DNA of 44,513 nt from Actinomycetota bacterium (lineage in GTDB: Bacteria > Actinomycetota > Actinomycetes > Mycobacteriales > JACQDL01), in NCBI GenBank assembly GCA_016201065.1, contig JACQDL010000037.1, forward strand, positions 1 to 44,513, read 5' to 3'. The notes below the pieces were generated by a model, which was not told the DNA's origin, searched no databases, and saw only the letters and a list, made by a program, of their open reading frames with translations. Position numbers and translations under genes: made by a program. Shown in pieces: positions 37,454 to 44,513 of this stretch; the first letter of the stretch is position 1, and every line of letters starts with the position of its first letter.

Positions 37454-37894
37454 ATGGGCACCATCGAGGTCATCGCGCTGGTGCTCGTGGCCGCGGCCGC
37501 GCTGCTGTTCCTGCTCGCCGCCCGGCGGTGGTACCTCCTCCGGGTCGGCGCCATCGATGTGACCTTGCGGGATCGCCCCGGAACGGGCGGTCGAGGCTGG
37601 GTGCTCGGGGTCGGCCGGTACGGCGGCGACGAGCTGCTCTGGTTCCGGGTGTTCAGCCTGGCCCTCACTCCCTCCCGCTCGGTCTCCCGGCGGACACTGG
37701 AGATCGTCGGCCGGCGCAGGCCGGATGGGACGGAGTCGTGGGCGGTGGCGCCCGGTTCGGTCATCCTCGAGTGCCGGCTGGACAGCGCGCCGCTGCAGCT
37801 CGCGATGGGGGAGGAGGCGCTGACCGGATTCCTGTCCTGGCTGGAGGCTGCCCCGCCCGGGGGGTACGCGGCGACCGGCTTCCAGTCCGGGTGA
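37454..37894 (+). CDS. DUF2550 membrane-anchored protein (146 aa)
   Basis: An N-terminal signal-anchor helix ([19 protein letters not shown], residues 6-24) is followed by a soluble domain with [40 protein letters not shown] and [20 protein letters not shown]. This is the actinobacterial DUF2550 family, encoded next to atpC in many genomes, including mycobacteria. Function unknown. It converges with the adenosyltransferase gene, whose stop lies one base away. Confidence 0.9.
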   Translation: MGTIEVIALVLVAAAALLFLLAARRWYLLRVGAIDVTLRDRPGTGGRGWVLGVGRYGGDELLWFRVFSLALTPSRSVSRRTLEIVGRRRPDGTESWAVAPGSVILECRLDSAPLQLAMGEEALTGFLSWLEAAPPGGYAATGFQSG

Positions 37895-37895
37895 C

Positions 37896-38468
37896 TCAGC
37901 TGTCGCCGCCGGGCTTCCAGAGCACGTCGCCGCCCGGGTTGACCACTCGGGACAGGATGAACAGCAGGTCCGAGAGGCGGTTGAGGTACGTCGCCGCCAG
38001 CCGGTTGGTCCGCTCGCCGTCGGCCGCCACCAGCGCCCAGGTGTCCCGCTCGGCGCGCCGTGCCGTGGTGCGGGCGACATGCAGCAGCGCGGCCCCGGCC
38101 GTGCCACCCGGCAGCACGAAGCTGTCCAGCTTGGACAGCCGGGCGTTGAACTCGTCGCACCACGCCTCCAGCCGGGTGACGTAGGCGTCGGTGATCCGCA
38201 GCGGCGGGTACCTCGGCGCCTCGACGATCGGCTGGCACAGGTCCGCGCCGACGTCGAAGAGGTCGTTCTGGAGCTGGGTGAGCACCGCGGCCACGTCGTC
38301 GGGCAGCCCGCCGAGGGCCAGCGCCACGCCGATCGCCGCGTTCGTCTCGTCACTGCCGGCGTACGCCACCAGCCGCGGGTCGGTCTTGTGGACCCGGGAC
38401 ATGTCGCCGAGCGCGGTCGTCCCGTCGTCGCCGGTCCTGGTGTAGATCCGGGTCAGGTGCACTGCCAT
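37896..38468 (-). CDS. PduO-type cob(I)alamin adenosyltransferase
   Basis: Transfers the adenosyl group of ATP to cob(I)alamin, making the adenosylcobalamin used by mutases. The ATP-binding N-terminus ([20 protein letters not shown]), the conserved [15 protein letters not shown] (family YGTVDELNS), the [20 protein letters not shown] motif with [10 protein letters not shown], and the C-terminal [15 protein letters not shown] are all PF01923 marks. Length 190 from the ATG at 38,468. The cofactor product would serve the B12-dependent mutase encoded 2.3 kb away. It is divergent from murA with a 99-nt shared intergenic region. Confidence 0.95.
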   Translation of the reverse strand: MAVHLTRIYTRTGDDGTTALGDMSRVHKTDPRLVAYAGSDETNAAIGVALALGGLPDDVAAVLTQLQNDLFDVGADLCQPIVEAPRYPPLRITDAYVTRLEAWCDEFNARLSKLDSFVLPGGTAGAALLHVARTTARRAERDTWALVAADGERTNRLAATYLNRLSDLLFILSRVVNPGGDVLWKPGGDS

Positions 38469-38554
38469 GGCGTCGACCTTAGCGCCGGGCGGTACCGGTC
38501 CCGCCACGCCCGGGGCGGATTTCGGGGTCGGGCCCGGCGCACCGTGGTTGGGCC

Positions 38555-38560
38555 TAGGAT
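38555..38560 (+). promoter_or_regulatory. Candidate -10 (TAGGAT), leaderless murA
   Basis: TAGGAT is followed by seven bases and the GTG at 38,568. It overlaps the alternative ATG at 38,559, which argues against that ATG as the start. Confidence 0.45.
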
Positions 38561-38567
38561 GTCGCGG

Positions 38568-39851
38568 GTGCAGGTGTTCCGGGTGCACGGCGGTGCCGTG
38601 CAGGAGGCCGTTCGGCTGTCCGGGGAGGTTCGGGTCCCGGGCGCGAAGAACAGCGTGTTGAAGTTGATGGCCGCGGCATTGCTCGCGGAGGGCACCACCG
38701 TGCTCCGCGACGTACCCCAGATCGCGGATGTCGGGGTGATGGGTGACCTGCTGCGCCGGCTCGGCTGCGAGGCGACGCTGACCGACGGGCAGGTGGCGAT
38801 CGTGACGCCACCCCGTCCGGACACCCACGCGCCCTACGAGCTCGTCCGCCGCTTCCGTGCCTCGATCAACGTGCTCGGCCCGCTGGTGGCCCGCTGCGGT
38901 GAGGCGCGCGTCGCGCTGCCCGGTGGTGACAACATCGGGGTACGGGCGCTGGACATGCACATCGCCGGGCTGGAACGGATGGGCGCGGTGGTGTCCACCG
39001 AGCACGGGTACCTCGTCGCCACCGCCAGCGCGTTGCAGGGTGCCTCGATCTGGCTGGACTTCCCCAGCGTCGGCGCCACCGAGAACCTGCTGATGGCCGC
39101 GGTGCTCGCGAAGGGCACCACGGTGATCGAGAACGCCGCCCGCGAACCGGAGATCGTCGACCTCTGCGCGCTGCTCATCGCGATGGGGGCGCACATCGGC
39201 GGTGCCGGCAGCTCCGAGCTGGTCATCGACGGCGTCGACGTGCTGCGCGCGGTCGAGCACACCGTGGTGCCGGACCGGATCGTCGCCGGCACCTGGGCGA
39301 TCGGCGCGGTCCTCACCCAGGGGGACGTCCTCGTCCGCAACGGGGTGCCCGACCATCTGGAGATCGCGCTGGACAAGCTCGCCACCGCGGGCGCGCACGT
39401 GGAGGGCACCGACGGCGGCTTCCGGGTGTCGATGGAGCACCGGCCGCGCGCGGTGGACGTGGTGACGCTGCCGTACCCGGGGTTCCCGACGGACCTGCAA
39501 CCCATGGTGCTCGCCCTCGCGGCGGTCTCCGACGGGGTGGCGATGGTCACCGAGAACGTGTTCGAGGCGCGGTTCGTCTTCGCCCGTGAGCTCGCCCGGC
39601 TCGGCGCCGGCGTGCGCACCGACGGCCATCACGCGGTGATCCGGGGGCGGCCACGGTTGTCCGGCGCCCCGGTCCGGTCCAGTGACATCCGGGCCGGGGC
39701 GGCGCTGGTGCTCGCGGGGCTGGTGGCCGACGGTGTCACCGACGTGAGTGAGATCCACCACATCGACCGTGGCTACGTCGGCTTCGAGCGGGACCTGATC
39801 GCGCTGGGTGCCCGGGTGGAGCGGATCGAACTGCCGGACGACCTGGCCTGA
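38568..39851 (+). CDS. murA: UDP-N-acetylglucosamine 1-carboxyvinyltransferase with Asp at the active-site Cys position
   Basis: First committed step of peptidoglycan synthesis: transfer of enolpyruvate from PEP to UDP-GlcNAc. Family marks: [20 protein letters not shown] with the conserved Lys, [53 protein letters not shown] and [20 protein letters not shown]. The flexible-loop residue that is Cys in most bacteria is Asp121 here ([15 protein letters not shown]). The same change in mycobacteria and others makes the enzyme insensitive to fosfomycin. The GTG start at 38,568 is favoured by the leaderless TAGGAT; an ATG nine bases upstream is the alternative. Length 427. Confidence 0.95.
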   Translation: MQVFRVHGGAVQEAVRLSGEVRVPGAKNSVLKLMAAALLAEGTTVLRDVPQIADVGVMGDLLRRLGCEATLTDGQVAIVTPPRPDTHAPYELVRRFRASINVLGPLVARCGEARVALPGGDNIGVRALDMHIAGLERMGAVVSTEHGYLVATASALQGASIWLDFPSVGATENLLMAAVLAKGTTVIENAAREPEIVDLCALLIAMGAHIGGAGSSELVIDGVDVLRAVEHTVVPDRIVAGTWAIGAVLTQGDVLVRNGVPDHLEIALDKLATAGAHVEGTDGGFRVSMEHRPRAVDVVTLPYPGFPTDLQPMVLALAAVSDGVAMVTENVFEARFVFARELARLGAGVRTDGHHAVIRGRPRLSGAPVRSSDIRAGAALVLAGLVADGVTDVSEIHHIDRGYVGFERDLIALGARVERIELPDDLA

Positions 39852-39856
39852 GCCGC

Positions 39857-39862
39857 TATCGT
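39857..39862 (+). promoter_or_regulatory. Candidate -10 (TATCGT) of the acyl-CoA dehydrogenase gene
   Basis: TATCGT lies 34 nt before the ATG at 39,897, leaving a short leader that contains a GGGAGG ribosome binding site. Confidence 0.4.
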
Positions 39863-39896
39863 CAGCCCCGTTGCCGCAGTGGATCGGGAGGGTGGC

Positions 39897-40748
39897 ATGA
39901 CGAAGACGGTGGCCGTGGTCGGCGCCGGCCTGATGGGCTCGGGCATCGCGCAGGTCGCGGCGCAGGCCGGCTGGCGGGTCATCGTGCGGGACGTCGACCT
40001 CCCGGCGCTGGCCCGGTCCCGGGACATGATCGAGGCGTCGTTCGCCCGGTTCGTGGCCAAGGGGCGGCTGACCGAGCGGGACGCGCAGGACGCGCTCGGC
40101 CGGATCTCCGGCACGACCGACCTTGCCGCCGCCGGAACGGCCGACATCGTGGTCGAGGCGGTGTTCGAGGACCTCGCCGTCAAGCGTGCGGTGTTCACCA
40201 CGCTGGACGCGATCTGCCGGCCGGACGCCGTGCTCGCCACCAACACCAGCGCGATCCCGATCACCCAGATCGCCGCTGTCACGCAACGCCCGGAGTCGGT
40301 CGTCGGCACGCACTTCTTCTCCCCGGTGCCGATGATGGCGCTGTGTGAGCTGGTCCGCGGGTACAAGACCAGCGACGCGACCCTCGCCCGGGCGCGGGAG
40401 TTCGCCGAGGGGGTCGGCAAGACCTGCATCGTGGTCAACCGGGACGTCGCCGGCTTCGTCACGACCCGCCTGATCGCGGCGCTCGCCCTGGAGGCGGCCC
40501 GGTTGGTCGAGACCGGCGTCGCCTCGGCCGAGGACGTCGACACCGCCTGCCGGCTCGGGTTCGGGCACGCGATGGGGCCGCTGGCCACCCTCGACCTCAC
40601 CGGCGTCGACATCATGGTCGACGCCGCCCGCAACATCTACGCCGACACCCAGGACGAGAAGTTCTACCCGCCGGAGCTGCTCGCCCGGATGGTTGTCGCC
40701 GGTGACCTGGGTCGCAAGACCGGGCAGGGCTTCTACAGCTACGGGTAA
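39897..40748 (+). CDS. 3-hydroxybutyryl-CoA (3-hydroxyacyl-CoA) dehydrogenase
   Basis: NAD(P)-dependent oxidoreductase of 283 residues. The Rossmann motif VVGAGLMGSGIAQVAAQAG is at the N-terminus; the catalytic His lies in VVGTHFFSPVPMMALCE; NTSAIPITQIA and VNRDVAGFVTTRLIAALALE are typical, and the C-terminal domain ends GRKTGQGFYSYG. The ATG at 39,897 follows GGGAGGTGGC; an upstream GTG at 39,879 would add six residues. It is followed by a mutase of the ethylmalonyl-CoA type, so it may reduce acetoacetyl-CoA for a C4-to-C5 acyl-CoA route (polyhydroxybutyrate or ethylmalonyl-CoA pathway). The physiological direction is inferred. Confidence 0.92.
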   Translation: MTKTVAVVGAGLMGSGIAQVAAQAGWRVIVRDVDLPALARSRDMIEASFARFVAKGRLTERDAQDALGRISGTTDLAAAGTADIVVEAVFEDLAVKRAVFTTLDAICRPDAVLATNTSAIPITQIAAVTQRPESVVGTHFFSPVPMMALCELVRGYKTSDATLARAREFAEGVGKTCIVVNRDVAGFVTTRLIAALALEAARLVETGVASAEDVDTACRLGFGHAMGPLATLDLTGVDIMVDAARNIYADTQDEKFYPPELLARMVVAGDLGRKTGQGFYSYG

Positions 40749-40775
40749 CCCCACCGGAACGCTGCTACCCGCCAG

Positions 40776-40781
40776 TAGACT
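40776..40781 (+). promoter_or_regulatory. Candidate -10 (TAGACT) of the mutase gene
   Basis: TAGACT lies 35 nt before the ATG at 40,817; the intervening leader contains GGGAGG. Confidence 0.4.
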
Positions 40782-40816
40782 CCGGCCACGCCGTGCCGCA
40801 CCGGGAGGTCCCGTCG

Positions 40817-42829
40817 ATGCCCTACCCGACCGCCCCTGGCGAACGCGACCGGCCGTGGGTCATGCGGACCTACGCCGGGCACTCGTCGGCCGAGGAGTCC
40901 AACGCGCTCTTCCGGCGCAACCTGGACAAGGGGCAGACCGGGCTGTCGGTCGCCTTCGACCTGCCCACCCAGATCGGCTACGACCCGGATGCCGAGCTGT
41001 CCCGGGGTGAGGTCGGCCGGGTCGGCGTGCCGATCGCGCACCTCGGCGACATGCGCCGGCTCTTCGCCGACCTCCCGCTGGCAGACATGAACACCTCGAT
41101 GACCATCAACGCGACCGCGCCGTGGCTGCTCGCGCTCTACCAGGTCGTCGCCGAGGAGCAGGGCGCTGAGCTGTCCAGGCTGGCCGGCACCACCCAGAAC
41201 GACATCCTCAAGGAGTACCTCTCCCGCGGCACCTACGCCTTCCCGCCGGGTCCGTCGCTGCGGTTGGTCACCGACCTGATCGCCCACACCATCACCCGGA
41301 TGCCGGCCTGGAACCCGGTCAACATCTGCAGCTACCACCTGCAGGAGGCCGGCGCGACCCCGGTGCAGGAGGTGGCCTTCGCGATCGCAAACGCGATCGC
41401 GGTGCTGGACGCGGTCCGGGACGCCGGTCAGCTCCCCGTCGAGGCGATCGGCGAGGTCGTCGGCCGGATCTCGTTCTTCGTCAACGCCGGGGTCCGGTTC
41501 GTCGAGGAGCTGTGCAAGATGCGGGCCTTCGTCGAGCTGTGGGACGAGCTCACCCGGGACCGGTACGGGGTGAGCGACCCGAGGCACCGCCGGTTCCGCT
41601 ACGGCGTGCAGGTCAACTCCCTCGGCCTGACCGAGGTGCAGCCGGAGAACAACGTGCCGCGGATCGTGCTGGAGATGCTCGGCGTCACGCTGTCCCGGGA
41701 TGCCCGGGCGCGCGCCGTCCAGCTTCCCGCGTGGAACGAGGCGCTCGGCCTGCCCCGGCCGTGGGACCAGCAGTGGTCGCTGCGGGCACAGCAGGTCCTC
41801 GCCCACGAAACCGACCTGCTGGAGTACGACGACCTCTTCGCCGGCTCGACCGTCGTCGCCGCGAAAACCGCGGAGATCATCGCCGGTGCCCGGGCCGAGC
41901 TGGCCACGATCGCCGGGATGGGCGGCGCGGTCGCCGCCATCGAACGGGGCTACCTCAAGGGACAGCTCGTCGCCGCGCTGGCCGAGCGGCGGCGCCGGAT
42001 CGAGTCCGGTGAGCTGGTGGTGGTGGGGGTCAACACGTTCACCGGCGCTGAGCCGAGCCCCCTGCTCGCCGAGGGCTCCGCCGCGATCCAGGCGATCGAC
42101 CCCGCGGTGGAGCGGGCGGCAGTGGAGTCGATCCGGGCCTGGCGGGCGGCTCGCGACGGCGCGGCGGTGCAGGGCGCGCTGGCGGAGCTGCGGGACGCGG
42201 CGACGGGCACCGCCAACCTGATGCCGGCCACGCTGACGTGTGCCCGCGCCGGGGTGACGACGGGGGAGTGGGCGGGCGTGTTGCGCGAGGTGTTCGGCGA
42301 GTACCGGGCGCCGACCGGCGTCTCCGCCGCGGTGCCGCCGGCGGAGCCGGGACCGGGCCTGGCCGCGGTCCGGGAGCGGGTCCGGCGCACCGGTGCCGAG
42401 CTCGGTGGGCGGCTGCGGCTGCTGGTCGGCAAGCCGGGGCTGGACGGCCACTCCAACGGCGCCGAGCAGGTCGCGGTCCGGGCCCGGGACGCCGGTTTCG
42501 AGGTGATCTACCAGGGGATCCGGCTGACTCCCGGCCAGATCGTCACCGCGGCCGTCGAGGAGGACGTGCATGCCGTCGGGCTGTCCGTGCTGTCCGGCTC
42601 GCACCTGGCGGTCGTGCCCGCGGTGCTGACCGGGCTGCGGGCCGCCGGGCTGGCCGACGTTCCGGTCGTCGCCGGGGGGATCATCCCGGCCGGCGACGCG
42701 GCCCGGCTGCGCGAGCTCGGCGTGGCCGGGGTGTTCACGCCGAAGGACTTCGAGCTCACCGAGATCATCGGGCAGATCGTCGAGGCGATCCGCCAGGCAC
42801 ACGGGCTGCCGCCGACACCGGACTGCTGA
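40817..42829 (+). CDS. meaA: B12-dependent acyl-CoA mutase, MeaA / ethylmalonyl-CoA mutase type (670 aa)
   Basis: A single chain holds both parts: a TIM-barrel mutase domain (RPWVMRTYAGHSSAEESNAL, FDLPTQIGYDPD, MNTSMTINATAPWLLALYQV, WNPVNICSYHLQEAGATPVQ, VQVNSLGLTEVQPENNVPRI) to about residue 480, and a C-terminal cobalamin domain with the DxHxxG motif Asp543, His545, Gly548 in KPGLDGHSNGAEQVAVRARD. Standard methylmalonyl-CoA mutase has two subunits, or about 730 residues in one; this length and N-terminus match what I recall of Streptomyces MeaA, an ethylmalonyl-CoA mutase. It follows a hydroxybutyryl-CoA dehydrogenase gene, which fits the ethylmalonyl-CoA route. No crotonyl-CoA carboxylase/reductase gene is in the window. 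The ATG follows GGGAGGT. Confidence 0.85.
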   Translation: MPYPTAPGERDRPWVMRTYAGHSSAEESNALFRRNLDKGQTGLSVAFDLPTQIGYDPDAELSRGEVGRVGVPIAHLGDMRRLFADLPLADMNTSMTINATAPWLLALYQVVAEEQGAELSRLAGTTQNDILKEYLSRGTYAFPPGPSLRLVTDLIAHTITRMPAWNPVNICSYHLQEAGATPVQEVAFAIANAIAVLDAVRDAGQLPVEAIGEVVGRISFFVNAGVRFVEELCKMRAFVELWDELTRDRYGVSDPRHRRFRYGVQVNSLGLTEVQPENNVPRIVLEMLGVTLSRDARARAVQLPAWNEALGLPRPWDQQWSLRAQQVLAHETDLLEYDDLFAGSTVVAAKTAEIIAGARAELATIAGMGGAVAAIERGYLKGQLVAALAERRRRIESGELVVVGVNTFTGAEPSPLLAEGSAAIQAIDPAVERAAVESIRAWRAARDGAAVQGALAELRDAATGTANLMPATLTCARAGVTTGEWAGVLREVFGEYRAPTGVSAAVPPAEPGPGLAAVRERVRRTGAELGGRLRLLVGKPGLDGHSNGAEQVAVRARDAGFEVIYQGIRLTPGQIVTAAVEEDVHAVGLSVLSGSHLAVVPAVLTGLRAAGLADVPVVAGGIIPAGDAARLRELGVAGVFTPKDFELTEIIGQIVEAIRQAHGLPPTPDC

Positions 42830-42846
42830 CCCGCGACCCGGCGCAC

Positions 42847-42852
42847 TAGGCT
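42847..42852 (+). promoter_or_regulatory. Candidate -10 (TAGGCT), leaderless nucS
   Basis: TAGGCT is followed by seven bases and the nucS ATG at 42,860. No ribosome binding site is present. Confidence 0.5.
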
Positions 42853-42859
42853 GCCGAGG

Positions 42860-43519
42860 ATGCGGCTCGTGATCGCCCGGTGCAGCGTCGACTACGTGGG
42901 TCGGCTCACCGCGCACCTCCCGATGGCCACCCGGCTGCTGATGGTCAAGGCCGACGGCTCCGTGCTGGTGCATGCCGACGGTGGCTCGTACAAGCCACTG
43001 AACTGGATGTCGCCGCCGTGCCGGCTGGAGGAGGGGCCGGGGGAGTGGCGGGTGGTGAACCGGTCGGGCGAGGAGCTGCGGATCACCATCGAGGAGATCG
43101 CCCACGACACCGCACACGAGTTGGGGATCGACCCGGGACTGCGCAAGGACGGCGTCGAGGCGCACCTGCAGGAGCTGCTCGCCGAGCATGTGCGGACCCT
43201 CGGCGACGGGTGGCGGCTGGTCCGGCGGGAGTTCCCCACCGCGATCGGTCCGGTCGACCTGATGTGCCGGGACGCCGCGGGTCTCGGTGTCGCCGTGGAG
43301 ATCAAACGCCGCGCCACGATCGACGCGGTGGAGCAGCTCACCCGATACCTGGAGCTGCTGAACCGGGACCCGCTGCTGGCACCGGTGGCCGGCGTGCTCG
43401 CGGCGCAGAGCATCGCGCCGCAGGCCCGGACGCTCGCCGAGGACCGGGGCATCCGGTGCGTGGTCCTCGACTACGACGAGCTGCGCGGCATCCCGAGCAC
43501 CGAGATGACGCTGTTCTGA
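42860..43519 (+). CDS. nucS: Mismatch-specific endonuclease NucS (EndoMS)
   Basis: Performs the non-canonical mismatch repair of Actinobacteria, which lack MutS and MutL, by cutting both strands at certain mismatches. The N-terminal DNA-binding/dimer domain ([39 protein letters not shown]) leads into a RecB-like nuclease domain with Asp133 ([10 protein letters not shown]), Glu147 and Lys149 ([20 protein letters not shown]). The C-terminal TLF resembles the short beta-clamp-binding tail known in this family. Length 219 is normal. Loss of this gene raises mutation rates in mycobacteria and Streptomyces. Confidence 0.96.
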   Translation: MRLVIARCSVDYVGRLTAHLPMATRLLMVKADGSVLVHADGGSYKPLNWMSPPCRLEEGPGEWRVVNRSGEELRITIEEIAHDTAHELGIDPGLRKDGVEAHLQELLAEHVRTLGDGWRLVRREFPTAIGPVDLMCRDAAGLGVAVEIKRRATIDAVEQLTRYLELLNRDPLLAPVAGVLAAQSIAPQARTLAEDRGIRCVVLDYDELRGIPSTEMTLF

Positions 43520-43579
43520 CCGGTTTGTGCTTCACTGGAGCTGCGCCGGCGGGTGCGACCAGGAGCTGCGAGGGTAGCG

Positions 43580-44380
43580 GTGACGGCAGGCGAGGCAGTT
43601 CCGCCGCGGTCGGCCCGGCCGACCGCCGACCGGGATGCGCGCGCCGCGAACCAGCACAGCTACGGCGACGGGGCGCAGGTCCGGGCCTACCTCACCGACC
43701 CGTACCACCAGGTTCGTCGGGACCTCGCGGTCCGGCTGCTGCTCCGCGGTCTGCGTAGCGGGGCACCGCCGCTGGCCGGGCCGGTGTTGGAGATCGGTGT
43801 GGGCTCCAGCACCATGGTCGCCGGTGTCAGTGACCTGGGCTATCGGGCGATCATGGCGGATCTCGCGGTCGAGGCGCTCCGCGGGGTGGCGCCGCCGCCA
43901 GCCAGGGCGGTCTGCCTCGATGCCGCGCGACCGCTACCGTTCGCGGACGGATCACTTGCCGCGGTGGTCATGGGTGACCTGATCGAGCATGTGTACGACC
44001 CGTTCCGGCTGGTGTGTGAGTGCCACCGCGTGCTCCAGATCGGCGGCATCCTCGTGATCACGACGCCGAACCTGGCCACCGTCCAGGACCGGCTGCGCTT
44101 CATGGTGGGACGTGCGCCGCGCCAGGTCGACCCATTGCACCCATACCTGTGGCTGCATATCCGGCCATTCACACCATCGCTGCTCGCGAGGCTCCTGCAC
44201 CGGGCCCGCTTCCAGGCCGTCGAGGTCCGTGCGAACTTCGTCACGTGGCGGCTGCCCGGTGGCCGGTGGGTGCGCTCCCGGATGTTGGCGCGGGTCGCCC
44301 CGGGCCTCGGCGGATCACTGGTGGTGTCAGCCCGTAAACCGAATACGGATGGACGCGTCCGGATCGTTGGTGGCCACTGA
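43580..44380 (+). CDS. Class I SAM-dependent methyltransferase (about 266 aa)
   Basis: The SAM-binding motif I is VLEIGVGSSTMVAGVSDLGY, followed by an acidic strand end (IMADLAVEALRG), LPFADGSLAAVVMGDLIEHV (motif IV) and VCECHRVLQIGGILVITTPN, which match Methyltransf_11/UbiE-type enzymes. The C-terminus holds basic, aromatic segments (HPYLWLHIRPFTPSLLARLL) as in methyltransferases acting on sugars or lipids. The substrate is unknown. The start is uncertain: GTG at 43,580 has GAGGGTAG upstream, and GTG at 43,553 is an alternative nine residues longer. No neighbour clarifies its role. Confidence 0.85.
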   Translation: MTAGEAVPPRSARPTADRDARAANQHSYGDGAQVRAYLTDPYHQVRRDLAVRLLLRGLRSGAPPLAGPVLEIGVGSSTMVAGVSDLGYRAIMADLAVEALRGVAPPPARAVCLDAARPLPFADGSLAAVVMGDLIEHVYDPFRLVCECHRVLQIGGILVITTPNLATVQDRLRFMVGRAPRQVDPLHPYLWLHIRPFTPSLLARLLHRARFQAVEVRANFVTWRLPGGRWVRSRMLARVAPGLGGSLVVSARKPNTDGRVRIVGGH

Positions 44381-44513
44381 GGCATTCCGCGTAACCGGTT
44401 GTGACTGTGTGTGATTGTTGGGGTGGTGGTGCGACACGCCGGGGCGGGTGCGACAAAAGACGCGGAACCCCCGGTATGAAGGTGGTCCTACGAAAGATCA
44501 TCTTCACCGGGAG
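44381..44513. other. Window end without a gene
   Basis: No gene is visible. GTGCGACA occurs twice about 20 nt apart, and the last 40 nt show an imperfect inverted pattern (CCGGTATGAAG near 44,471 against CTTCACCGG near 44,502). This could be a hairpin or the edge of a further element, but the window ends too soon to tell. Confidence 0.3.

Noticed and set aside
38559-38567. ATG at 38,559 as the murA start
   Set aside because: It lies inside the TAGGAT hexamer that would be the promoter -10; the GTG at 38,568 fits the leaderless geometry. Not excluded experimentally.
37896-40754. A 952-codon minus-strand frame upstream of the adenosyltransferase
   Set aside because: Only the last 190 codons, from the ATG at 38,468, are protein-like. 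The rest is antisense to murA and the dehydrogenase gene.

Overview
The window is chromosomal DNA of a very GC-rich actinobacterium, most likely a member of the Micromonosporaceae (Micromonospora, Salinispora or Actinoplanes type). The reasons are the strong G/C bias at third codon positions, many GTG starts, the Actinobacteria-specific mismatch nuclease NucS, a MurA with Asp in place of the usual active-site Cys, and the conserved order argS-lysA-hom-thrC-thrB-rho-rpmE-prfA-prmC-tsaC-wecA-atp operon-DUF2550-cobalamin adenosyltransferase-murA. The family-level assignment is inference from gene order and was not tested by a search.

About 1-15,700 is an accessory region. It starts with gene debris: a PPC/DUF296 fragment, a chimeric transposase remnant and a helix-turn-helix ORF. 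A minus-strand group follows (about 4,344 to 1,668) with one broken and two apparently intact uncharacterised genes. Next come two more broken genes, a CcbP-like calcium-binding protein and a TPR-like conserved hypothetical. Several of these relics seem to have lost their middle and to change frame at the join. Inside this graveyard is one intact, tightly overlapping four-gene operon (6,040-13,869). I read it as a divergent Wadjet / MksBEFG-type SMC system: a kleisin-like subunit, a winged-helix subunit, a 1466-residue SMC-like ATPase and a toprim-type nuclease subunit. It is the most interesting locus here. A convergent gene for a pRiA4b ORF-3-like protein with a long N-terminal extension closes the region, which abuts the 3' side of a tRNA-Arg(CCG) gene, a typical position for an integrated island.

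From about 15,750 to 44,513 the content is core genome. A leaderless response-regulator gene precedes argS, lysA, a small membrane protein, hom, thrC and thrB (translation and the aspartate-family amino acids). Then come rho with a roughly 350-nt leader, rpmE, prfA, prmC and tsaC (termination and translation quality), a WecA-like glycosyltransferase, two small membrane proteins of the AtpI/AtpZ kind, and the full F1Fo ATP synthase operon atpBEFHAGDC. The last part holds DUF2550, a minus-strand PduO-type cobalamin adenosyltransferase, murA, a 3-hydroxyacyl-CoA dehydrogenase, a single-chain B12-dependent mutase of the MeaA/ethylmalonyl-CoA mutase type, nucS and a SAM-dependent methyltransferase. 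The adenosyltransferase could supply the cofactor used by the mutase a few genes away.

A pattern repeated across the window is a TANNNT hexamer placed 6-7 nt before an ATG or GTG start (response regulator, argS, thrB, murA, nucS, the broken gene starting at 4,344). It suggests frequent leaderless transcription and was used to choose several starts.
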